Source: Sorghum bicolor
Taxonomy: Eukaryota; Streptophyta; Magnoliopsida; Poales; Poaceae
Length of the DNA: 64,000 nt
NCBI RefSeq assembly: GCF_000003195.3
Contig: NC_012870.2
Span: 4,332,501 to 4,396,500, forward strand
Direction: 5' to 3'
The notes beneath the pieces were generated by a model that was not told where the DNA came from, did no database searches, and saw only the letters and a list, made by a program, of their open reading frames with translations. Position numbers and translations under genes: made by a program. Below, in pieces: positions 11,249 to 21,999 of this stretch (within the stretch, counting starts at the first letter, position 1; the number at the start of each line of letters is the position of its first letter).

Positions 11249-11832
11249 CTAGCCCCTTTGCGCTGTTCTAGGGTTTGAATCATCGCGTGGCTAGTAGTTC
11301 AACAACGTTTACCGCTACAGGAAAGGTTAGCAGAGCGATCGTACACAGGCCGTTTGGACTGTGGTACACGAGCCGCATTCATGGACGAACGCGCGCCGCA
11401 CAGGGCTGCCGGCTGCTCACCTCCTTGATGGCCGATGCAGGCGACCGTAGTAGGCGCAGGACCACCACCACTAGTCCACCACCCGGCGGTCGGCGCGCTC
11501 GCGCACAGGCACAGCACGCGCGAGGACGCGCGCACACCCGCCGGGAAGGCACCGCGCACACGCCGCATACGCATGTCACCATGTTGCTAGCCGCCAGATG
11601 TTGTTGGGGGTGGGGGGGGGGGGGGGGGGGGGGGTAACTACCAAGCTGCAACCTGATCTTTGAGGATTCTGACCTTGGCTTGGCTAATGTGTCCCATGCT
11701 GGAGATATTTTCGAGACTCCTGCTTTGCAAGTGCGCCCGGCAGACTGGTTAGCATTACTTTCATGGCCTGCTGGCTGCTGGCTACGTTCATACTCCTATG
11801 CGAGTGGAAGTAGAAATACCCGGCCTCGTTTG
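11249..11832. other. Intergenic with a poly-G tract
   Basis: It includes a homopolymer-like G run at about 11606-11634, broken by a single T. Open frames around 11275-11651 are GC-driven and unsupported. Confidence 0.5.
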
Positions 11833-12049
11833 GGCCTTGTTTAGTTTCAAAATATTTTGCAAAATGGATACTGTAGCTTTTTCATTTGTATTTGACAAAT
11901 ATTGTCCAATCATGGACTAACTAGGCTCAAAAGATTTGTCTCGTCAATTCTGACCAAACTGTGCAATTAGTTTTTATTTTCGTCTATAGATTCGATGTGA
12001 CGAGAAATCTAAAAAATTTTACAAAATTTTTTGGGAACTAAATAAGGCC
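11833..12049. mobile_element. Family A MITE, 3-bp target duplication TTG
   Basis: The left end GGCCTTGTTTAGTTTC and right end GAACTAAATAAGGCC are flanked on both sides by TTG. About 217 bp, no ORF. Confidence 0.85.
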
Positions 12050-12329
12050 TTGGTATGTTCGCCCAGCAACAAATCCTTGCCTCCGCAGGCATCGAGTTGA
12101 CCATATGAGCTTGCCCAGGTTCCAAACTTAAGCTCATCTCCGATTTATTGACTTACCTTATTTCTTGTGAGAAAAAAACACTGTTAAATGACTTGTAAAT
12201 TCGGCCGATAATCTTAAGTAAATAAGCTCAAACGGTTCTGTACATTCTTGCTTGGCTGCCAAGACGATTTGGAGTTGAAGTTAAAAGATAAATGCAGTTG
12301 GTCATACACCGATATAAAATAAGTTTGGC

Positions 12330-12446
12330 GAAATTAGGACAATTCTAATTAGTTTATTATTTTAACTGATTACCTTGTCTCAATGTTAGAAATTAGGACA
12401 ATCTAATTAGTTTATTATTTTAACTGATTACCTTGTCTCAATGTTA
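12330..12446. repeat. Tandem direct repeat, 59-bp and 58-bp units
   Basis: Units at 12330-12388 and 12389-12446 both start gaaattaggacaat and end ctcaatgtta. They differ by a 1-bp indel. A Stowaway-like terminus (acggaggaagtat) follows at 12468-12480. Confidence 0.85.
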
Positions 12447-12539
12447 TATAAGAGTATTTATTTTAAAACGGAGGAAGTATCTTTTTGATACATTTTCCAA
12501 ATTAGATTATGATAAATCATTCTCATTGCAAAAATCTAA

Positions 12540-12742
<203 letters not shown>

Positions 12743-12790
12743 ACGTACCAGGAACTAAAAGTGGACAAATCTATTTGTTTTGACCTTTTA

Positions 12791-13032
12791 GGCCTTTTTT
12801 TTAGTTCCGAAAAGATTTTGGATTTTGGTACTGTAGTATTTTCGTTATTATTTGACAAATATTATCCAATCATGGATTAACTAGACTTAAAAGATTCATC
12901 TCGTGATTTACAGGCAAACTGTATAATTAGTTTTTGTTTTCGTTTATATCTAATACTTCATGCATGCCCCAAGATTCGATGTGACGGAAAATATTGAAAA
13001 GTTTTTGGATTTTGGGTGAACTAAACAAGACC
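12791..13032. mobile_element. Family A MITE
   Basis: The left end is GGCC followed by a T run and TTAGTTCCG; the right end is GTGAACTAAACAAGACC. The family interior (acaaatattatccaatcatg) is present. Flanks TTA and TTT do not match cleanly. It begins 48 bp after the microsatellite. Confidence 0.75.
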
Positions 13033-13144
13033 TTTTATGCCTTGTTTACATTCTTACATGCTAGTGGGGTATGATTCTGTATTCATGAATTCTTCTGTTG
13101 GAGTTGCATATGTGCTTCGTGTTCTTTTTTTATGAACAAACATA

Positions 13145-13386
13145 GGCTTTGTTTAGTTCTAAAATTTTTTAGAAAATAGGTATCGTAACACTTTTGTTTG
13201 TATGTGACAAATATTATCCAATTATAAACTAACTAGGCTTAAAGAATTTGTCTTGCAAATTACAGGCAAACTTTGTAATTAGTTTTTGTTTTCGTTTATA
13301 TTTAGTGTTCTATTTATGTGTTTAAAGATTCAATGTGACAGAATCTTGAAAAATTTTAGATTCTAGAGATGAACTAAAACAAGGCC
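13145..13386. mobile_element. Family A MITE, 3-bp target duplication ATA
   Basis: Ends GGCTTTGTTTAGTTC and GAACTAAAACAAGGCC are flanked by ATA on both sides (13142-13144 and 13387-13389). Confidence 0.85.
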
Positions 13387-13904
13387 ATAGAAGCGAGATC
13401 GAGTAAACTGTGGTAACTGGTTACTGGTTGGTGAAAGTATGCAGCACTGTTCCCAGATGTGTGCAGTGCAAAAGCATTCACCTGGGCCTGTACAAAAGCT
13501 CCAAAGTACAGTAGAGAAACGTTACATTTTGGCAAAACAATGCATTCTCCAAACAGTACCCAAAGGTGCATTTTGGTGCCGATCCAGACTGCGTTGCATT
13601 ATTTGGTCCTGAGGGAACAGTGACAGTCTTGCTCGAGCTGCTGTCACTGCTCTCACATACTGTACGAGTACCACCACCTCCCGTGGGTTGAGCCGGGAGT
13701 GGAGAGTACACTGCCGCGCCTTTGGATGTGAGAGATGAGGAGCACAAGTACGCATGCGACCACCTAAGCTCTGCTAAGCATCTCTAGGCCTGCATCCGAG
13801 ACCGTAGTCCATCTGCGTATACAGTATAGTGCTTTAAACCGAATTTTTATATAATTGCTACTGACCATGGACAGTGGTGTACGTGGACCACATAGACAGT
13901 TCTC
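13387..13904. other. Intergenic; unassigned minus-strand open frame
   Basis: Minus-strand frames at 13478-13755 are open and Ser/Thr/Pro-rich (for example SSDSSSSKTVTVPSG), but no family was recognised and no promoter or splice structure was found. Confidence 0.3.
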
Positions 13905-14122
13905 TTGCCAAATTTTTTAGACACTTTACCATTTTTTTGTTTGTGATAAACATTGTCTAATCATAAATTAATTAGGTTAAAAAAATTCATCTCATAAATT
14001 ATGGATAAACTATGCAATTAGTTATTTTGTTTATCTATATTTAATACTTTATACATGTGTCACAAGATTTAATGTAATGTGAAATCTTGAAAACTTTTGT
14101 ATTTTGGGGTGAACTAAACAAT
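13905..14122. mobile_element. Family A MITE, degenerate
   Basis: The family interior (ataaacattgtctaatcata, then agatttaatgtaatgtgaaa) and a right end gtgaactaaacaa are recognisable. The left end is lost or mutated. Confidence 0.6.
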
Positions 14123-14937
14123 AAATTTAGATCAAAGGGTATATGGAAATATGAAATGTCTAATCAAGCGTGCCAATCATATTGTTATTCGATCTTTTCA
14201 GGATGATAAAATTTGGGGCGTTCAAGTCGCTGAGCAGGGTGCATGGACTCGCCCATAGGATCAAGCCTCCTCTTATCTGTTATTGTACTAGCATTAGAAT
14301 TTAAGAACAACACGCCAACAAAATTGTGATCCGACCAGTTCCTCGCTGAGCTAAGGTGAGCATCAGGAACTGCCTATTCTGTTTGCATCTCCTACTTTCT
14401 TTAGTTACATAAACTTTGCTGCATATATACCTACCATTTGCCATTGTTAATCTAAAGATCCATATGGACAACGATTATGGTGGTTTTATGCCCCATATTA
14501 TGGCCTCTGTCTTAGCGTAAATGCATGCCATTATTGCCTATTGTATTGCTACATTATCCAACTCTCAATCTTGGCATTTCTCCTCGTCTGGTGAACATTA
14601 TTGAATCAAATTCCTCAGAAAAAAGAAAAGATGAACACATTGAGTCGAACAAAACTGTCAATAGCATGAAAGAGTGCGATGTTCATTGTTGTGCTGAATC
14701 AAACTCCTCGGGTTCTAGTTGGTTTATTACTGGATGCACTTGCTGCATTGTGAAGTTCTTACTACTGCGTGATATTGCTTCTTAATCTTACATGCTGCTA
14801 TTTTTACTGGCAGCTGGTTTCCTATTCAACTATGGTGAGGAATGCTTCAATGCTAATGTTAAATAAAAATGGACTAGAGATCATAGGCAGCCGTCGGCTA
14901 TGGCTGCTAATACCAGCCTGCGAGCAAAGGTATGTTA
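14123..14937. other. Intergenic; no supported gene
   Basis: An acceptor-like cttttcag occurs near 14201 and an open frame at 14525-14785, but no domain or consistent exon chain was found. A decayed gene or non-coding transcript is possible. Confidence 0.3.
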
Positions 14938-15155
14938 GGCCCCGTTTTGTTGGGTTGGTAAACCGTTACATTGAATGTTGGACATATGTATGAGGTATTA
15001 AATATAAACTATTTACGAAATTAAAAACATAACTAGAGAGTATTTATAAGATGATTTTTTGAGACTAATTAGTCTATAATTAGACACTAATTGCCAACTA
15101 AAACAAAAGAGCTATGGTATCTGTTAAATTCTAACACCTCTAACCAAACATCCCC
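14938..15155. mobile_element. Tourist-like MITE (family B), TTA target duplication
   Basis: Left end GGCCCCGTTTTGTTGGG and right end CTAACCAAACATCCCC are flanked by TTA at 14935-14937 and 15156-15158. This is typical of PIF/Harbinger-derived Tourist elements. Confidence 0.8.
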
Positions 15156-15728
15156 TTACTCACAGCCATCAGCTCACATGGTATGTTACTCACAGCCATC
15201 AACTCCCATAGCGTACATGCAAAATCATAAAAAGGCTCAGCAAGAATATCTTTTCCTGATTCTTGTAAAGAGCTGCGAGGAGCAATGCTAGCTTGCTTCA
15301 CTGTGATATCATGCATCTTCTCTACGTACGGAGCATATGTATATGCCATAGAATAGAAAAGACAAGATCTAGTTCGATTACCAAACTAACAAGCAGCCAC
15401 ATCGGAAGGCATAAATAAACTAGCGCACAGTGAAGGCACATCGTTGTGGCTTTTCCCTTTGGCCCAGCTCTCTTTTGCTAAGCCGAGGTACAGTCAACAA
15501 GGACTCGGCTTGACTAATGAGCAATGAGTAGTCTCCCTCGCTCTACACGCATGCATGCAAAAGGCAGTAGCGACCTAGCGGCCGTGCTCCTTTTCCTCCC
15601 TGGCTCCCTGCAAGAAAGGCGTCGTCGACAGTATTTGATTTTACTAGGAGGATCTGGTGTCTAGCTCCTCCTATAGCTAACAAGTACTATAGGTTAGCTA
15701 GCTAGTAGCCAAGTATCGTCACATCCTC
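15156..15728. other. Intergenic; no gene seen
   Basis: It contains a short repeat (ctcacagccatcagctca, twice near 15160-15200) and a block of moderate GC at 15420-15620. No gene was recognised. Confidence 0.4.
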
Positions 15729-15973
15729 GGTCCTTGTTTAGTTCCGAAAAGTGAAAAGTTTTCGGTACTGTGGCACTTTCGTTTGTTTGTGACAAATATT
15801 ATTTAATCATAGACTAACTAAGATCAAAAGATTCGTTTCGTGATTTCCAACTAAACTGTATAATTAGTTTTTGTTTTTGTCTATATTTAATGTTTCATAT
15901 ATGTGCCACAAGATTCGATGTGACGAAGAATCTTGAAAACTTTTTGGTTTTTCAGGGTGAACTAAACAAGGCC
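15729..15973. mobile_element. Family A MITE
   Basis: Ends GGTCCTTGTTTAGTTCCG and GTGAACTAAACAAGGCC with full interior. Flanking trinucleotides CTC and TCA do not match. Confidence 0.85.
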
Positions 15974-16125
15974 TCAGCCACACCCACACAGGACGAACAC
16001 AAATTTAAACTTTAACTGTTTCAAAGTACAGTAAACAAATTGCAAGACTGCGTGCTGGTCGGCTATTTTTTGCAGATGGGAATTATTTGCAGTTTAAAGC
16101 CTGCCATCCACTTCGCAGCTACTCT

Positions 16126-16343
16126 CTCCTTAAAAAATTTTAAGATTATATATCACATCAAATCTTTGACATATATACCTGAAGTATTAAACATAAATAA
16201 AAAATAATTAATTTTATAGTTTATCTATAATTTGTTGGACAAATCTTTTTAGCCCACTTAGTATGTGATTGAACAATAATTTTCAATTACAAACAAAAAG
16301 GTTATAGTAGCCAAATCTAAAAATTTTCACGAACTAAAAGGCC
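16126..16343. mobile_element. Family A MITE, degenerate
   Basis: Interior blocks (atatcacatcaaatctttga, gacaaatctttttagcccac) and a right end cacgaactaaaaggcc are present. The left end is eroded. Confidence 0.6.
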
Positions 16344-16433
16344 TAAAAATCTTATAGCATTCAAGGTGTGTCCCATAAGTAAAGATATCATAGCACAATA
16401 TTCACTCTATACAGCCAGACACTCTATACAGCC

Positions 16434-16731
16434 AGTTCTCCGTAGAATCCAAAATGTAAAATATCAACTACTTTGGAGTGATAAAATCTAAAATGCCAAA
16501 AATTTTAGAGTTATGTTTAGTTTCATCCAAAATGCAGAATTTATTGTTGTCATGAAGCCTTTTGACGTTCATTTTGCGTTTTTTGGTCTCTTGAAGCCAA
16601 AATCCAAAATGGTGACTAACTACCTTTTTGCCAAAACATTTGCATAGTGTTTAGTTTCATTTTGTAAAATGATGGACCAAAACCCAAAATTTTTTGGGAA
16701 AAAATGGGAACTAAACACCCCTTTAGTTTCC
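16434..16731. mobile_element. Family C MITE, second copy
   Basis: It aligns with 8031-8328 through shared blocks (aaatatcaact, agttatgtttagtttcat, gccaaaatccaaaatg). The right end ggaactaaacacccc is followed by TTTA. The left terminus is poorly conserved. Confidence 0.7.
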
Positions 16732-17086
16732 ATACCAAAATTTTTTTATCCATCACATCGAATTTTTGAATACATACATTAAATATTAAATGTAGACAAA
16801 AAAAATTAATTGCACAGTTTGATTGTAAATCGTGAGACAAATCTTTTAAACTTAATTAGTCTATGACTAGTCATAATTGCTACAATAACCAACATATGCT
16901 ACGACGGATTAATTAGGCTCCACATATGCTAATAACGGATTAAGTAAACTTATTAATATTTGTCTCGTACTTTTCAGACGAGCTATGTAATTTGTTTTTT
17001 TATCAGTATCCGAAAATCTCTGCTTACATTCTTCCGATATAACTGATGTGACACATAAATTTTCTTTTCGTAAACTAAACAAGGCC
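16732..17086. mobile_element. Composite family A-type MITE DNA
   Basis: The first part has family A interior (acatcgaatttttgaataca, cgtgagacaaatcttttaaa). It is then interrupted by a repeated block (cacatatgctaataacgga and a similar copy) and ends TAAACTAAACAAGGCC at 17086. Probably a nested or rearranged element. Confidence 0.5.
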
Positions 17087-17594
17087 TAAAGTCTTGTTTG
17101 ATCCTTACCTTGTGCTACAAATTCTATAGGATAGGACTATGATTTTCTCTATGAGACTGGGGAGTAAGAGTCAGCTGTCTAATAATATATAGCTAATATT
17201 AGTTAGATACTGTTTTGGTTCAAGAGCATAAAGATGGATAAATTGGTGATTTTGTCTATAATACCCTAAACCTTTAGAGGTACGTAAGAAAGTAAAACTG
17301 TTTTTTTCCTGTATGTTACGAATTAGCTGGTATCAGATATGTTGGAACAGCTATATAATTGTTAGTTAGTCTAATAATTAGATATTTTTTATACGAACAA
17401 CTTATTTTTAGCTGATAACTATTAGGGCAGCTAAATAAAATCTAGGACTCTGTTTGGAACTATTGGTAGAGTTTGTTGATATCACAGGAAAACGTAAGAA
17501 TAAGAAAATTTTACCATATTCTAAATTGGTTCTCAAAGTGATGCAAGACAGAGTTGTTCGAAATTCAAGTCAAGGTAATTTTACCATATTCTAA
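17087..17594. other. Intergenic, AT-rich, no gene seen
   Basis: Low-complexity AT-rich DNA with repeated attagctgg/agctaat motifs. A short phrase (ttttaccatattctaa) occurs twice, near 17510 and 17578, next to the following MITE. Confidence 0.4.
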
Positions 17595-17830
17595 GGCTTT
17601 GTTCATTTCCAGAAAAAATTTGGTTTTGGCTATCATAGTTTTTTTGTTTGTATTTTACAAATTTTATTCAATCATATACTAACTAGGCTCAAAAAATTGT
17701 CTCGTAAATTATAGGCCAACTATGTAATTAGATTTTGTTTTCATCTATATTTAATGCTTCATGCGTATGTCTAAAGATTCGATGTGACGAGAAATCTTGA
17801 AAAATTTTAGAAAATTTTGGTAACTAAACA
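17595..17830. mobile_element. Family A MITE
   Basis: Left end GGCTTTGTTCATTTCC, standard interior, right end ggtaactaaacatc with the GGCC terminus lost. Confidence 0.7.
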
Positions 17831-18154
17831 TCATATATGAAGACATTATCTTTTTGAGCCAGTATTATGACCTTTCTTTTATCTACCAACCAAACACAAA
17901 GGTAACTGATATGGGATTATCTATTCCACCTCATCTCATAACTAAACACAAAGGAACCTTAAAGTTTGAATTGAATATTATATCATAGAGAAAAAAAAAC
18001 CCCAATCTGATACTATATTGTTTCTTTAGAGAAAAGTATAATAGCAAGTTGAGCTGGCTAAATGTTGAGGTGGAGAAAAAAAAACAGATTGTAAATTTAC
18101 AGCCACCTTAGACACAATAACTAAGAAAATCCGTGAGAGAGGAGAGTAGACTAT

Positions 18155-18363
18155 GGTCTTGTTTAGTTCGCTAAAATTTTTGGTTTTGGCTAGTATAGCA
18201 CTTTTAATTTAATAATTGTTGTCTAAATATGAATTAACTAGTCTTAAAATATTTGTTTTATAAATTACACAAATTGTGTAATTAATTATTTTTTATCTAT
18301 ATTTAATGCTCCGTATGCTGATGTGATAAAAAAACTTAAAAGTTTTAGTAACTAATAAAAGCC
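18155..18363. mobile_element. Family A MITE, 3-bp target duplication TAT
   Basis: Ends GGTCTTGTTTAGTTCG and GTAACTAATAAAAGCC are flanked by TAT at 18152-18154 and 18364-18366. Confidence 0.8.
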
Positions 18364-18885
18364 TATATATTAATAGCGATAAGATAGCCGCATATATTAA
18401 AACTGATGAGCCGATCCCGAATGGGCCGAGAGAAGGCCGCCAGAAAACGTGAACGGCCGTATTTTGCTCTTACAGTAGCGTACCCGTACTCGGATACGTG
18501 CACTGTAGTCATCATCGCAGGGGGCGCGTACTCGGATATGTGCACTGTAGTCGTCATGCGCCTACGCTGCTTTTGCTGCCGTTGTTGTCTCCTCTATGGA
18601 TAGTAGCCTTCTAGGTGCCTAGGCCTAGACAAGTCCTAGACAAGAGTCTAGCTTGTCCTATTAGGATAGCTTGATAGCTTATCCTGCTACGACTCTTCTC
18701 CGGTCTCTTTCTTGCTTTTACCACATGACATGAAAATTACTGTAGTGACGCTGGTCTTTAAAACAATTTGGAGTGCTTGGTTGGGGAAGGGAATGCGTAA
18801 TGCTTGAAGTCGCAGATAAATTCAAACAAATTGAGTTTTCTCATACCTTTATGTTGCTTGTACAAACAAAATTGAGTTTTTCTCA
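18364..18885. other. Intergenic with a short direct repeat, no gene seen
   Basis: A phrase gtactcggata(c/t)gtgcac is repeated near 18486 and 18528. The surrounding 18400-18600 is GC-rich, but open frames there have no recognisable product. Confidence 0.4.
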
Positions 18886-19126
18886 GGCCTTGTTTAGTTC
18901 CCAAAAAATTTTGCAAATTTTTTCAAATTCTCCGTCACATCAAATCTTTAGACGCATATATGAAGTATTAAATATAAACGAAAATAAAAACTAATTGCAC
19001 AGTTTAGTCGGAATTGAAGAGACGAATCTTTTGAGTCTAGTTAGTACATGATTAGATAATATTTGTCAAATATAAACGAAAGTGATAATATTCCTATTTT
19101 GCAAAATTTTGGAACTAAACAAAGCC
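18886..19126. mobile_element. Family A MITE, 3-bp target duplication TCA
   Basis: Ends GGCCTTGTTTAGTTCCC and GGAACTAAACAAAGCC are flanked by TCA at 18883-18885 and 19127-19129. The duplicated host context (tcagataaattcaaacaaa) is also visible near 18810. Confidence 0.88.
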
Positions 19127-19326
19127 TCAGATAAATTCAAACAAAATTGAGTTTCGAATGATATGTTGCAACATGGTAGAGTTAACACTGTCTAGGTTCA
19201 AGCTGGATGCTTGCAGGCTCGGCACACAGTGCCCTGGCTCCGCAGTCAGCAGTCCTGGCACTATTCACGAAGATGTGCATGTGACTGCAAAGGGCAAAGA
19301 AGTTCTCAAGCCGGTGATGTATAGCT

Positions 19327-19570
19327 GGGCTTTGTTTAGTTCCGGAAAGTAAAAAGATTTTGGTACTGTAGCAGTTTCGTTTATTTATGACAAATATTAT
19401 CCAATCATGAAGTAACTAGGATCAAAAGATTTGTCTCGTGATTTCCAGCTAAACTGTGTAATTAGTTTTTGTTTTCGTCTATATTTAATGTTTCATGCAT
19501 GTGCCATAAGATTCGATGTGACGGGGAATCTTCAAAACTTTTTGGTTTTCAGGGTGAACTAAACAAGGCC
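19327..19570. mobile_element. Family A MITE, 3-bp target duplication CTG
   Basis: Ends GGCTTTGTTTAGTTCCGG and GTGAACTAAACAAGGCC are flanked by CTG at 19324-19326 and 19571-19573. Confidence 0.88.
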
Positions 19571-19677
19571 CTGGTTGATGTTGCTGTGTGCACTAGTTTG
19601 ATGACATCATTGCCAGTACTAGTGATTCGTTCCAAATTCCATTTCTTCATCAATAGTCGGTTTTAATATGAATTTAT

Positions 19678-19914
19678 ATTGAGTTCCTAAAATATTTTGT
19701 AAAATTTTTTATATTCTATATCACAATAAATCTTGCGTCACATACATGAAGCATTGAATATACATAAAAGAAATGACTAATTATATAATTTACTTGTAAT
19801 TTGCGAGACAAATCTTTTGAGTCTAATTAGTCCATGATGAACAATATTTGTCGAATACAAACGAATATACTACTATTCATATTTTACAAAAATATTTTGG
19901 AAGTAAACAAGGCC
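19678..19914. mobile_element. Family A MITE, degenerate left end
   Basis: Left part ttgagttcctaaaatatttt, interior cgagacaaatcttttgagtc, right end GGAAGTAAACAAGGCC. Confidence 0.7.
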
Positions 19915-20880
19915 TAATAATTCGTAATAATCGTGCACGAGAGGTGCCTTTTATTACCATGCATCTCCCTTAAGTTGTTTTTATTAATTAGGTAAAATAG
20001 TCATTTTGAGCCCTCAGTTATGAATTTATGATAGTGAATTTTCTCTCTCAACTTTCAACATTGCCGTCTCAATCCTGAAACTTTACTGTTGACTTTAGTT
20101 TAATCCTAGCACTATTAAAGTAAACATTTTAATTCTCAAACATAACCATTTAGGCTCTGTTTCATCCAAGAATATCAACTCTTTGATAGTTCATGAATAA
20201 AATTCAGCCTAAATTTCAAAATTTGAAGACTGAAATGGGGGGACTGAAATAGCCCTTTTGGAAGTTTTAAGGACGAAGATGCTACTGCGCCAATTAATTA
20301 GGTCTTCAACTTTTCCATTTTGTCAAACTTATAACCAAGATGGCTGTTTCCTTGAGAAACTTGATTCAGTTACGGAAAGTTTCACAGATTCATCTTTGAA
20401 GCTCATTTTTTTCTCTTTCTCTCTTTTTTTCTGTTCACATTTAGAAAATTAAATATATGAATTTTAGTGTTCACTATCAACTTTTGTGTTGAAGTTTGAC
20501 TTCGTTTAGTCTAAGGTTAGTTATGTGATTTGATGTCCTTGTTGCTTATCAATAAACCATTTTCTGAACAATCGATAATGTCTATGATGAAATGATTGAT
20601 ATTCAAAATACTAAATCTGTACTAAATCTATTCCATTTGCAAGTTAAACTAGTTTGATTTGATTTGAAGAGTTCCATCCTTTCTGATATCCAGGGAGTCG
20701 ATAAAGATAACGAAAGTTCGATGACACCAGTACATGGAACACATTCTTAAGCACTATTGCTGTTAGAAAAGCTGCATCACTAAAGCAACCATTAAAACGG
20801 CCGAGGCCGCATGGGTACGGCCGGGTTTGTCTTGTAACTCTTGATTCCTATCCCCCGATCCATCGTCCAATTTCCTTTTT
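19915..20880. other. Intergenic upstream of MIR167
   Basis: AT-rich DNA without a recognised gene. The last 80 bp before the TATA box contain acggccgaggccgcatgg and acggccgggtttg, which may be promoter elements; this is a guess. Confidence 0.35.
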
Positions 20881-20890
20881 CTATATATCA
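20881..20890 (+). promoter_or_regulatory. TATA box of the MIR167 transcript
   Basis: CTATATATCA is followed by a C- and T-rich leader, as is usual for RNA polymerase II promoters of plant MIR genes. Transcription would start near 20915, about 590 bp before the hairpin. Inferred from position. Confidence 0.55.
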
Positions 20891-21509
20891 TTTTCGAGCC
20901 TCCTGCTGCCTGCACTACTGCACTAGGCTGTCCCCTGCCCTGACACCCCTACTCACCTCCAGCTCTGCAGCGGTGGCTGTCTAGGTCCCCTAGGCCTCTA
21001 GAACCCTAGGACCTACTCCTACACCTAGCCCCCTTGGCATCTTCTGCTCTCTCTTTCTAATCTCTTTCTCACTGCCCTTTACTCCCACTCAACCACTATT
21101 CTGAGCATAACTTGCAATATTGTTACATCTCCCCCACAACGGCACAACCCGCTCTATAAATCATGCGCTTTGTCCTGCTTCTCGTTGTACACATCTCTGT
21201 ATCTCTTTCTCTCCCATCTACCTCACACTCTTGTAGGTCTAGTAAACTTGCCATGTTCTTTCTATCTATCTATCCGTTTCCTTCTATAGACCATTGGTTC
21301 TTGAGATGCCATTCCTTGTTCGGCTCCTCGAGTTTGCAGATCCCAGGAAGAATCAGTTTGCTAGCTGCCATCACTTCCTTTGATATCTTCTGATTCGTAG
21401 AGATTGTCCCATCTTATGATCTCTGGATCTGAGATTGAAGCTGGATCCATCTACCTAGCCATGGTATTTTATGCAACATCTCTAGCCTGGAACTGCTCAA
21501 GGGAACGAG

Positions 21510-21530
21510 TGAAGCTGCCAGCATGATCTA
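21510..21530 (+). ncRNA. Mature miR167 (5' arm)
   Basis: This 21-nt segment begins with U, as preferred by AGO1. It is identical to the conserved miR167 that ends in CUA. Confidence 0.93.
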
Positions 21531-21584
21531 GCTCTGAGTGATCACCCGAGAAGAACAATAGTTCGAGGTGGTCTCGCCTTGCTA

Positions 21585-21607
21585 GGTCATGCTGCGGCAG
21601 CCTCACT
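21585..21607 (+). ncRNA. miR167 star (3' arm)
   Basis: It pairs with the mature strand with a small bulge and matches the commonly sequenced grass miR167 3p species. The exact ends are uncertain by 1-2 nt. Confidence 0.8.
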
Positions 21608-21999
21608 TCTTCCCGTCGTTGGGCATAGCAAAACGGTGGCTGTGTTGGCTTGGCAAAGCAGGTAGTACCAACAATTCCTACCTTCTGAAATTTAATTTTC
21701 TGCATTTCTTGGGACGAGTAGTGGTATTCTGATAGCTTCACTGCCTGTTCATTGATATATGAGCAGTTTCCTTTCCTTTCTGATTTTGGTCCACTTGATT
21801 TGGTGTTAATTCTGATTGATAGATTCACTGCTCAATCGGTTTATTAGTTGGTTGCTGCTGTGTTTGCTCTGAATGATTGGTTCGTAGTTGTAGCTTAAAT
21901 GGTTAAGATTGCTGTATGTGCATTTTGGAGTTCATTCAAATCTGTTAGCAATCATTCTATTTTCTTGCTGATTTGTGGTAGCTAGCCCGGACACGAACA

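Larger units (their letters stand above)
21501..21616 (+). ncRNA. MIR167: MIR167 precursor stem-loop
   Basis: The 5' arm (21510-21530) matches the 21-nt mature miR167 sequence as known from grasses: it starts TGAAGCTGCC and ends CATGATCTA. The 3' arm (21585-21607) matches the usual star strand, GGTCATGCTGCGGCAGCC and onwards. The arms pair over about 33 bp, from gggaacgag/cttcttccc at the base to ctagc/gctag near the loop, with a few mismatches and one bulge; the loop is about 50 nt. miR167 guides cleavage of ARF6/ARF8 auxin response factor mRNAs and, in Arabidopsis, IAR3. Processing is by DCL1 in the nucleus. The primary transcript likely runs from about 20915; its 3' end is unknown. The family is certain; which numbered member is not. 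Confidence 0.95.

Noticed and set aside
12791..13386. Idea that evenly spaced family A copies form a functional array
   Set aside because: Orientation, spacing and divergence vary along the window, and each copy with intact flanks has its own target duplication, so they are independent insertions.
21469..21828. 119-codon minus-strand frame across the MIR167 hairpin
   Set aside because: It overlaps the inverted repeat and has no protein-family features; the miRNA explains the conservation.
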